Of a stretch of 64,000 nucleotides of DNA, positions 57,901-64,000 are shown piece after piece. The first letter of the stretch is position 1. The number at the start of each line of letters is the position of its first letter. The position numbers and the translations under genes are program-made. Origin of the DNA: Luidia sarsii (lineage: Eukaryota > Echinodermata > Asteroidea > Paxillosida > Luidiidae); NCBI GenBank assembly GCA_949987565.1, contig OX465104.1:7946805-8010804 (forward strand), written 5' to 3'. The notes under the pieces were generated by a model that saw only the letters and a program-made list of their open reading frames with translations, did not search any database and had not been told where the DNA came from.

Positions 57901-58659
57901 TTATGACATAACCATGACACCATAACAGGCCAAACCAATAAAGGAAAAACTGACTGGGAACTTATGAACAATTCTGAAAAATCAAAAATTAGGAGGGCCC
58001 GACCGCCCCGACGTTTTGATCCAAGCAGGACCTTCCTCAAAGACACAAAGGTCCCGCTAGGATCAAAATCACTGAAACTGCAGACAAAAGACTTCCGTCA
58101 TAATCAAGACACCATAACAGGCCAGACCAATAAAGGAAAAACTGACTGGGAACTTTGAACAATTTTGAAAAATCGAAAATTAGGAGGGCCTGACGTTTTG
58201 ATCCTAGCAGGACCTTCCTCAAAAACACAAAGGTCCCGCTAGGATCGAAATGTCAGGCCCTCCGAATTTCAGATATTCCCTTTTTGGCCATCTTAGTCAG
58301 TACGCAGTTGGCAACATTTTTGCATATTATTGTATTCTGGAAAAACCCAGCAAATTAAGTGCAGACCCCAAACGCTCTTTGGTTCTGTTTACCCGTCGTG
58401 TCCCGTCCTCCCCCCCCCCCCCCCCCCGCCCCTCGGCAGAAATGAGCGAAGAAGGCTCCGTGAGTGGCCATCTTAGTCAGTACGCAATTTGCAACATTTT
58501 TGCTTAGCACTGTAATTTGGAAAAACCCAGACCCCAAACATTCTTTTTGGTTCTATTTATCCGTCGTCTCCCGTCTTCCCCCCCCCCCCCTCGGCAGAAA
58601 TGAGCGAAGAAGGCTCCGTGAGTGGCTCAGACAAGACAACATCAGATTCGGAATCGGAG
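33862..58659 (+). CDS. WASHC2: WASH complex subunit 2 (FAM21), first seven coding exons, 3' end outside window
   Basis: Seven exons join in phase to 277 residues. WASHC2 is the scaffold of the WASH complex on endosomes. Its N-terminal head holds WASHC1-5 together and its long tail binds VPS35 of retromer and capping protein through LFa repeats. The head is unmistakable: [100 protein letters not shown], then [20 protein letters not shown]. Order and spacing match the vertebrate head with no internal exon missing. The acidic LFa-repeat tail must lie beyond base 64000. Start may be M1 (exon 1) or the ATG in exon 2. Introns total over 24 kb here and are dominated by repeats. Confidence 0.95.
36192..36444. 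mobile_element. TIR element, GGGCCCTTTTCGAAAAACC type ends
   Basis: The left end GGACCCTTCTCCAAAACCCG runs into GGCTTAGGCTTCGGCTC. The right end GAGCCTAAGCCAGG then TTTTTCGAAAAGGGCCC is the complement. Related copies are at 49902-50314 and 23232-23455. Confidence 0.8.
38655..38900 (+). mobile_element. tRNA-derived SINE, second family, well preserved
   Basis: A-box-like GTGGTCCAGTGGTGAAGATG and a perfect B box GGGTTCGAATCCC, followed by a body containing GGGCAAAGCACTGAGCACTC. It is intact enough to be a recent insertion. Confidence 0.88.
40409..40570 (+). CDS. WASHC2: WASHC2 exon 2
   Basis: Acceptor ttttccctcag, donor GCTGGG/gtgggt. It contains an internal ATG in gcgccATGG context before [18 protein letters not shown], an alternative start, then [18 protein letters not shown] of the conserved head. 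Confidence 0.95.
41404..41570. mobile_element. foldback element of the AAGGTTTGCGGTGACACC family
   Basis: Left arm AATATAGGAAGGTTTGCGG and right arm CCACAAACCTTCCTATATTG are complementary. The inner arms around CCTCTTCCTTTAAGAGAC pair less well. It lies 150 bases before WASHC2 exon 3. Confidence 0.85.
41720..41884 (+). CDS. WASHC2: WASHC2 exon 3
   Basis: Acceptor cgcctggcag, donor GAAAAC/gtacgt. It encodes the helical segment [20 protein letters not shown] through [17 protein letters not shown]. Confidence 0.97.
41976..42360. mobile_element. piggyBac-like MITE, copy 3, TTAA flanked
   Basis: TTAA, then AGGCCCAATACAACATTGGG; right end CCAATGTCGTGTAAGGCCT, then TTAA. More diverged than copy 2 and containing a small AT-rich insertion near 42140. 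Confidence 0.75.
42765..42890. mobile_element. foldback element, near-perfect hairpin
   Basis: Arms of about 40 bases (GAGGGCCTGACGTTTCGATC into CTAGCAGGACCTTTCTCAAA, and complement) around an 11-base loop. This is the tightest copy of the most common foldback family in the window. Confidence 0.88.
43856..43998. repeat. 19-base tandem repeat (AGCTGGTTTGACACTAT)
   Basis: Six to seven near-identical copies of TATAGCTGGTTTGACAC with one interrupted unit at the right end. Confidence 0.95.
45433..45796 (-). mobile_element. piggyBac-like MITE, copy 4, damaged
   Basis: Inverted relative to copy 2. The right end ACCAATGTTGTGTAGGGGCT is intact but its TTAA has become TATAA, and the other terminus beyond GGTCAAAGAATAGC is lost. 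Confidence 0.75.
46200..47560. repeat. ACATGTACATGT palindromic low-complexity region
   Basis: Dense runs of TACATGTACATGTAC and TACCGGTA, interrupted but continuous in character. Every unit is self-complementary. ORFs rich in Tyr, Met, Cys, Val and His across here are artefacts of this composition. Confidence 0.9.
46553..46660 (-). mobile_element. single arm of the CCTGACGTTTCGATCC foldback family
   Basis: It reads CTTTGAGAAAGGTCCTGCTA, then GGATCGAAACGTCAGGCCCA and the family tail (gatttgcattttggtaatt, cagtaagcagtttgcaac). It represents the unit seen many times in the window. Confidence 0.85.
48770..49290 (+). repeat. C-rich CCAAC pentanucleotide array in WASHC2 intron 3
   Basis: About 500 bases of CCCAACCCAACCCAGTCCAA on the sense strand, the complementary orientation of the MON1 intron 3 array, with more interruptions. 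Confidence 0.9.
49754..49822 (+). CDS. WASHC2: WASHC2 exon 4
   Basis: Acceptor atcattttag, donor GATCAG/gtacca. [20 protein letters not shown] continues directly from TQFIEN, as RVYDEE does in vertebrates. Confidence 0.93.
49902..50314. mobile_element. TIR element, GGGCCCTTTTCGAAAAACC type, longer copy
   Basis: The left end GGGGCTTTTTACCCCAAATC runs into CAGGCTTAGGCTCTGGCTC. The right end is AGGATTTGGAAAAGGGCCC. It lies just after WASHC2 exon 4. Confidence 0.65.
50505..50830. repeat. about 58-base minisatellite in WASHC2 intron 4
   Basis: Six to seven copies of TCTGGCTACTTGTCAGTAGT followed by CACAGGGTCAGGTACCAGAC and TTTTG. The ends CAGAC-TTTTGTCTG are complementary, so each unit can form a small hairpin. 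Confidence 0.95.
51349..51528 (+). CDS. WASHC2: WASHC2 exon 5
   Basis: Acceptor cccaccaccaag (AAG type; an alternative AG lies six bases further), donor CCCAAG/gtaacc. It encodes [20 protein letters not shown] through VVEPILEPK. Confidence 0.95.
51600..51885. mobile_element. MITE with CATAGCTGCCAACC ends, copy 3, interrupted
   Basis: The right end GGTTGGCAGCTATG is intact. The left end is missing. A half of the AAGGTTTGCGGTGACACC family (51650-51740) is inserted in it. Confidence 0.7.
52340..52510. mobile_element. foldback element, GGATTTCACAAAGCCTTAC ends
   Basis: The left end GCGGATTTCACAAAGCCTTA and right end GGGGAAATCCATCCC are partly complementary. Inner CATCGTAAGTT and AACTTACGATG segments pair. 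Related partial copies occur at about 53750-53880 and 59930-60025. Confidence 0.65.
54302..54487. mobile_element. long-arm foldback element, 66-bp arms
   Basis: Arms starting CAATATAGGAAGGTTTGCGG and running to GGTATGGTTCTGA are complementary over 66 bases with a single mismatch. The centre holds two copies of AAGAACCTGAGGGTAACTC. This is the best preserved member of its family here. Confidence 0.93.
54800..55141 (+). mobile_element. LINE fragment (reverse transcriptase C-terminal region)
   Basis: An open frame of 113 codons to a stop contains [20 protein letters not shown] followed by [14 protein letters not shown]. The YIAH-R-N--LTK-LF pattern is typical of LINE ORF2 segments downstream of the polymerase core. 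The upstream part of the element is absent. Confidence 0.65.
56160..56640 (+). repeat. polypyrimidine (TCTCTCCCTG)n tract before WASHC2 exon 6
   Basis: About 480 bases almost wholly of C and T, with scattered G in CTGCCCC units. The long Ser/Leu/Pro and Arg/Glu frames here are artefacts. It ends about 25 bases from the exon 6 acceptor. Confidence 0.95.
56666..56759 (+). CDS. WASHC2: WASHC2 exon 6
   Basis: Acceptor gccacttgcag, donor GAGGAAG/gtaacc. It encodes [20 protein letters not shown] and [12 protein letters not shown] pyrimidine tract of nearly 500 bases ends about 25 bases upstream. Confidence 0.96.
57567..57808. mobile_element. MITE with GGCCCAATTTCATAGAGCC ends, complete copy
   Basis: 242 bases. 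The left end GGCCCAATTTCATAGAGCCG then CTTAAGCG and the right end CGCTTAAGCGGCTCTATGAA then ATTGGGCC are perfect inverted repeats. It matches the older interrupted copy at 247-832. Confidence 0.9.
57980..58270. mobile_element. two tandem foldback units (CCTGACGTTTTGATCC family)
   Basis: Two inverted pairs separated by a shared AGGAAAAACTGACTGGGAAC segment. The second ends in the tail that begins the duplicated block upstream of WASHC2 exon 7. Confidence 0.8.
58286..58626 (+). repeat. WASHC2: tandem duplication including the 5' end of WASHC2 exon 7
   Basis: The block GGCCATCTTAGTCAGTACGC through CTCCGTGAGT occurs at 58286-58465 and again at 58466-58626. The first copy holds a complete duplicate acceptor and the first 20 exon bases (58440-58459) followed by gtgagt. 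Confidence 0.93.
58598..58659 (+). CDS. WASHC2: WASHC2 exon 7
   Basis: Acceptor ccctcggcag, donor TCGGAG/gtgagt. The carried G gives E, then [20 protein letters not shown]. The preceding 160 bases, including the first 20 exon bases, are tandemly duplicated upstream. Confidence 0.93.
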
Positions 58660-58973
58660 GTGAGTTGTTCCCTGGTCCTTCCTACCGTATCCTTCCTCCT
58701 GATATATCCAAAGCGAAGACGCTTATAACACAAAGCACTGAGCACGTGGAGTAATCTGAACAACATGGAGTAATCTGAATTAAAAAAAAATGAATATGAA
58801 AATATGGGGCGTACAGAAATAGAAAATAAACGAAAGAAAAGATTCGAAAAAATCCATCAAAAATTTACCCTTCTGAATTGAATCTGCCATTACACGAAAT
58901 GGCTATGCGAGACATCTGACTCATTTTCACAGAACAGGTCACATCAATGTCACGTACATGTACATGTACAAAT

Positions 58974-59429
58974 GTGACCCGGCACAGCATAATGAGAGTA
59001 ACCCCCACTTTTGAGATTTTCTAATGATGTGAAAGAGTATACCATTAGCTTTCAAATGATATCAAAATTATATCCGTGTGAACTTTGTTGTAAATTGTAC
59101 AAGGGGACTTCGCTCGTTCATTTCGTACCAGACACAATATAGCAGCGCCATTCTAACTCCTCCAAAGCGGCCATTCAAAAAGGCAGGAACTTTACATTTT
59201 CATGAAAACAGTACACAAACACTCCCCCGAAATTCTTGTTTTTTCAACATTTAGAGACGGATTTCTGAAAAATCCTTTGGACATAATATCCTCCAATACA
59301 TTAACTTTCCGGAAAAAAAAAAAAAAAAAAAAAATAAAATTATCGAATTGAGAAGATATTTTGACTTTGGCGTTGTTTACTCGAAAAGTGTTTTGGTGGG
59401 ATATTCCTCATGTCGCTGTGCCGGGTCAC
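58974..59429. mobile_element. TIR element with GTGACCCGGCACAGC ends, copy 2
   Basis: 456 bases, ends GTGACCCGGCACAGC and GCTGTGCCGGGTCAC, flanked by the direct repeat AAAT. A poly-A expansion near 59315-59335 is the main difference from copy 1. Confidence 0.9.
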
Positions 59430-61599
59430 AAATGTGCTTTGCATGTGAGAGCGGTCATTTCTGAGCCAAGCAAAATGCTATTTCTCCTCTCCTTATTTCA
59501 GTGCTCTGCTGGGTTTTAGCAAAATTCAGTTTCAAAATTCAGTTCCTTTCTTTGTTTAAAGATAGATGTGTTAGGTTGACTGATGAATGGTAATAGCAAT
59601 TTTATGAACAGCACTTAGAGACTAGTGAGTCGTGAAGGGTGCGTAAGCTTCCATAGCAACGGCCACTTCTGTCCGCAAAAGTGCTGTCCGTAAATTGTCA
59701 ATATTCGTTATTTTATTGAAAATGAAGTTCAGCATCCACCTTGTGTGAACCCCAAACTGGTTGAAAACCAATATTGTTGTTTGTGTCTGAATGAAAATGG
59801 GATGGTGATTGCTGGAGATATACTGCAGGAAATGATTCTGACTTTGCCCTGAAACCCGGAAAGCCAGAAAAGAAAGTTGACTACTTTGGTTGTGAGTGCC
59901 TTGTACTGTACATGCACATGACCAGGGATGGATTTCACAAAGCCTTACGATGCATCGTAAGTCAGCTTACAACGGATAACCCATCGTACTAAGTTTGGAT
60001 GGGCCGTATGCTTTTCTGTGTATCGCTGGCTGTCTTTCCAAAAGTCTTGGGTTCAATTCCAAGTCCAGTCAACGTTTTGTTTCTCACATAAAAAAAACAA
60101 AAAAACAAAAACAGGGAGCAAAATAATCCATTGTATTGGAGCCAAGAAACAAGAATTTGTTTTCATTTAGCAAGGGGCGATGAACAGAGTTGCGTGCTCA
60201 TTAACACCATGTGTCACGCTCAGTACGGCTTGATGAGGCTCGCGTCGCGTCCCCTGACATTTTGCGCGTGGAATGAGAGGATGTGACCGCAGGGGGGCGG
60301 ATTTTCAAATCTGTCACCATCAATCAACATGAATGTCTGAAAAAAGGGACAACTTTGTGGCCACCATCGAATCCCTTCCCATCCCCACCCCAGGATCTGT
60401 TCCTCATTCATGTCATGTGTGAAGGGGAGACAGGGTTGGGGAGAAAGGTACATTGTACATACATGTATGTACCCCATGGCCTTGCACAGTGCAAAGTTAA
60501 AGGTGCCCTGTGTCAGCAACTCTGAAGGTCTTTATTTTATACAGCCACGCCCAATCTGAACTTGGAAGTGAATAGATATTGGGAATTCCATGAATCAGGG
60601 GTCCAGCTTGTGACATTTTGGTGTCCCCATTTTCATATGAAATATTCAGTTTTCTTGTCATTTTCATGTAAGTAGAAAGGGTGATCAAAGTCACGCGATG
60701 TGTCGATGCTGGTGCCAACGTTTTGGTTGCTAACTGCTAACCTTCATCAGGCAACTGAAGAATGTGCGCTGCAGCGTCCATTTATATCCGCTTCATGTAA
60801 TTTTGTAACAACAAGATGTAAAGAAAAATAAGACCCTAAAAAATAAGACCCTAAATGTCAGATGGTGATGATTTTCTTTGAGAAAGGTCCTGCTAGGATC
60901 GAAACGTCAGGCCCACTAAATTTTAGGATTCGTGTAACTAAAAACCAATTTTTGTACAAACAAAATTAAGCCAGGCCACATCAAATCATGGTGCGACTGA
61001 GGAACTCTACGGTACATGTACATGTAAGCCAAGTGCCTGAAAGCAAAATGAACCCTGGACAGCTTGCTTCCTGTATAGACCAAATCCATCCACAGTGGAA
61101 CATTTCAAACCTGCGAAAACCGAGGGAGGCTATTTATTTACTCCATTCCATGAAGCTCGCATTGGCTTCTTGTTTATGTTTTGCCACGTTTGAAAGTCGC
61201 CCGGGGACTCGTCGGATCCGGGGCCTAGTCAGGGTTGGCGGCCACTCAAAGTCCCCCAGTGCCCTTAAGCACAGTTAAGGCTCAACTGTGAATCAACCTC
61301 ACTCCCTCGTAAACATCACTCCAGTTTATATCATGATCCCACCTTTCAAAACTCTCACTTGTACTTACACTTACTTTCATACAAGCAGCGTTTGGGGTCG
61401 TGTGTATAGTCAGGTATAGAAACAGCTTCTAACCTTATAGACCTTTTTCACGTGTCGTCATGCTGGACCGCCTTACAATGGCAGCGCACAGTTTAAGCAT
61501 CAGTTGTACCATAGGTTGTGCGTAGACTTTCCGTAAAAAGCGGTCCAACCAGTTCTTTTGTTTGGTCATGTGGGTGAAAAAGGTCTGTAGAGGTATCAG

Positions 61600-61719
61600 A
61601 ACAGCTTCTTCCCTCGGTTACCCTCTCTCTGGAACTACCTTCCTCGTTCATGTTTTCCCCCAGCCTACAGTCTTGCCCTTTTTAAGAGGAATGTCAATTC
61701 CTATCTCCAGCCTTACTGA
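61600..61719 (+). mobile_element. LINE 3' fragment feeding the satellite
   Basis: Reads FFPRLPSLWNYLPRSCFPPA, then YSLALFKRNVNSYLQPY and a stop. It is homologous to the fragment at 28078-28195. The last 36 bases plus the 3' UTR are the unit amplified downstream. Confidence 0.75.
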
Positions 61720-64000
61720 GTCCCTCTCTATTTCCTTAGCCCTTAACCTAGAGTGGCTGTATAGCCTTGTGTTGGGTGAATCTGCAAAGATAAATCTTGC
61801 CCTTTTTAAGAGGAATGTCAATTCCTATCTCTGGCCTTCCTGAGTCCCTCTCTATTTCCTTAGCCCTTAACCTTGAGTGGCTTTATAGCCTTGTGTTGGG
61901 TGAATCTGCATAGATAAATCTTGCCCTTTTTATAAAGAGGAATGTCAATTCCTATCTCCGGCCTTCCTGAGTCCCTCTCTATTTCCTTATCCTTGAGTGG
62001 CTTTTTATTTTAGCCTTGTGTTGGGTGAATCTGCAAAGATAAATCTTGCTCTTTTTATAAAGAGAAATGTCAATTCCTATCTCTGGCCTTCCTGAGTCCC
62101 TCTCTATTTCCTTAGCCCTTAACCTTGAGTGGCTGTATAGCCTTGTGTTGGGTGAATCTGCATAGATAAATCTTGCCCTTTTTATAAAGAGGAATGTCAA
62201 TTCCTATCTCCAGCCTTCCTGAGTCCCTCTCTATTTCCTTAGCCTGCCCTTAACCTTGAGTGGCTTTTTAGCCTTGTGTTGGGTGAATCTGCATAGATAA
62301 ATCTTGCCCTTTTTATAAAGAGGAATGTCAATTCCTATCTCTGGCCTTCCTGAGTCCCTCTCTATTTCCTTAGCCCTTAACCTTGAGTGGCCTTATAGCC
62401 TTGTGTTGGGTGAATCTGCAAAGATAAATCTTGCCCTTTTTATAAAGAGGAATGTCAATTCCTATCTCTGGCCTTCCTGAGTCCCTCTCTATTTCCTTAG
62501 CCCTTAACCTTGAGTGGCTGTATAGCCTTGTGTTGGGTGAATCTGCAAAGATAAATCTTGCCCTTTTTAAGAGGAATGTCAATTCCTATCTCCGGCCTTC
62601 CTGAGTCCCTCTCTATTTCCTTAGCCCTTAACCTTGAGTGGCTGTATAGCCTTGTGTTGGGTGAATCTGCATAGATAAATCTTGCCCTTTTTAAGAGGAA
62701 TGTCAATTCCTATCTCCAGCCTTCCTGAGTCCCTCTCTATTTCCTTAGCCCTTAACCTTGAGTGGCTTTATAGCCTTGTGTTGGGTGAATCTGCAAAGAT
62801 AAATCTTGCCCTTTTTAAGAGGAATGTCAATTCCTATCTCCAGCCTTCCTGAGTCCCTCTCTATTTCCTTAGCCCTTAACCTTGAGTGGCTTTATAGCCT
62901 TGTGTTGGGTGAATCTGCATAGATAAATCTTGCCCTTTTTAAGAGGAATGTCAATTCCTATCTCTGGCCTTCCTGAGTCCCTCTCTATTTCCTTAGCCCT
63001 TAACCTTGAGTGGCTGTATAGCCTTGTGTTGGGTGAATCTGCATAGATAAATCTTGCCCTTTTTAAGAGGAATGTCAATTCCTATCTCCAGCCTTCCTGA
63101 GTCCCTCTCTATTTCCTTAGCCTGCCCTTAACCTTGAGTGGCTTTTTAGCCTTGTGTTGGGTGAATCTGCAAAGATAAATCTTGCCCTTTTTATAAAGAG
63201 GAATGTCAATTCCTATCTCTGGCCTTCCTGAGTCCCTCTCTATTTCCTTAGCCCTTAACCTTGAGTGGCCTTATAGCCTTGTGTTGGGTGAATCTGCAAA
63301 GATAAATCTTGCCCTTTTTATAAAGAGGAATGTCAATTCCTATCTCCAGCCTTCCTGAGTCCCTCTCTATTTCCTTAGCCCTTAACCTTGAGTGGCTGTA
63401 TAGCCTTGTGTTGGGTGAATCTGCATAGATAAATCTTGCCCTTTTTAAGAGGAATGTCAATTCCTATCTCTGGCCTTCCTGAGTCCCTCTCTATTTCCTT
63501 AGCCCTTAACCTTGAGTGGCTGTATAGCCTTGTGTTGGGTGAATCTGCATAGATAAATCTTGCCCTTTTTAAGAGGAATGTCAATTCCTATCTCTGGCCT
63601 TCCTGAGTCCCTCTCTATTTCCTTAGCCTGCCCTTAACCTTGAGTGGCTTTTTAGCCTTGTGTTGGGTGAATCTGCAAAGATAAATCTTGCCCTTTTTAT
63701 AAAGAGGAATGTCAATTCCTATCTCTGGCCTTCCTGAGTCCCTCTCTATTTCCTTAGCCCTTAACCTTGAGTGGCTGTATAGCCTTGTGTTGGGTGAATC
63801 TGCAAAGATAAATCTTGCCCTTTTTAAGAGGAATGTCAATTCCTATCTCTGGCCTTCCTGAGTCCCTCTCTATTTCCTTAGCCCTTAACCTTGAGTGGCT
63901 GTATAGCCTTGTGTTGGGTGAATCTGCATAGATAAATCTTGCCCTTTTTATAAAGAGGAATGTCAATTCCTATCTCCGGCCTTCCTGAGTCCCTCTCTAT
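61680..64000. repeat. satellite of 120-135 bp units derived from a LINE 3' end
   Basis: Nineteen occurrences of AAGAGGAATGTCAATTCCTA (one with AGAGAAATG) from 61684 to 63955, running off the window. Each unit also has CCTTGTGTTGGGTGAATCTG and GATAAATCTTGCCCTTTTTA. Minus-strand frames of about 70 codons recur with the period and are shadows. Confidence 0.97.

Larger units (their letters stand above)
58660..64000. other. WASHC2: WASHC2 intron 7 to window edge
   Basis: No further WASHC2 exon was recognised; the acidic tail exons must be downstream. It contains the TIR element at 58974-59429, a partial SINE at about 60020-60075, foldback arms at 60880-60930, and the LINE-derived satellite. Confidence 0.7.

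Noticed and set aside
61979..63966. Repeated minus-strand frames of about 70 codons as a gene family
   Set aside because: They recur exactly with the satellite period and are antisense to a LINE 3' end. No start context, splice or independent homology supports them.

Overview
The window reads as animal nuclear DNA. Genes are split into short exons with GT-AG introns, coding sequence is a small fraction of the length, and introns and intergenic DNA are packed with tRNA-derived SINEs, short inverted-repeat DNA elements, LINE tails and minisatellites. The protein families are metazoan. The dense palindromic ACATGTAC-type sequence and the repeat style suggest a marine invertebrate deuterostome such as an echinoderm, hemichordate or cephalochordate. 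That placement is an inference; no taxonomic marker gene is present.

Four protein genes can be rebuilt exon by exon in consistent reading phase. (1) About 8.3 kb down to 0.9 kb, minus strand: a GT29 beta-galactoside alpha-2,3-sialyltransferase of the ST3GAL group, six exons, with the last exon(s) lost off the left edge. (2) 13.4-26.1 kb, plus strand: a complete 13-exon MON1 gene encoding 563 residues, the Rab7 exchange-factor subunit. (3) 32.3-31.4 kb, minus strand: a complete small Maf bZIP factor of 167 residues in two coding exons. (4) 33.9 kb onward, plus strand: the first seven coding exons of WASHC2 (FAM21), the WASH-complex tail subunit, which continues beyond the right edge. Small Maf and WASHC2 are head to head about 1.6 kb apart. 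A fifth, tentative gene start lies at 11.7 kb, where a perfect CLEAR-type E-box and a YY1-like motif overlap a short start-codon ORF.

Repeats by region: 0.2-3.7 kb holds nested DNA elements in sialyltransferase introns; 5.7 and 7.0 kb hold simple arrays; 11.9-12.3 kb is a large CAA-type microsatellite; 15.2-18.5 kb (MON1 introns) holds three arrays, one of which contains the exon 6 splice acceptor; 22.4-22.9 kb is a GCAGGATT array; 25.5-29.1 kb has several terminal-inverted-repeat elements; 36-54 kb (WASHC2 introns) is rich in palindromic ACATGT sequence and foldback elements; 56.2-56.6 kb is a long pyrimidine tract; 61.7-64.0 kb is a satellite grown from the 3' end of a LINE.

The genes act in the secretory and endosomal system (Golgi sialylation, Rab5-to-Rab7 conversion, endosomal actin and retromer sorting) apart from the small Maf regulator. 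Their adjacency does not by itself show co-regulation. The most unusual observations are two places where tandem duplication has copied a real splice acceptor next to its exon (MON1 exon 6 and WASHC2 exon 7), creating decoys that would give premature stops if used.
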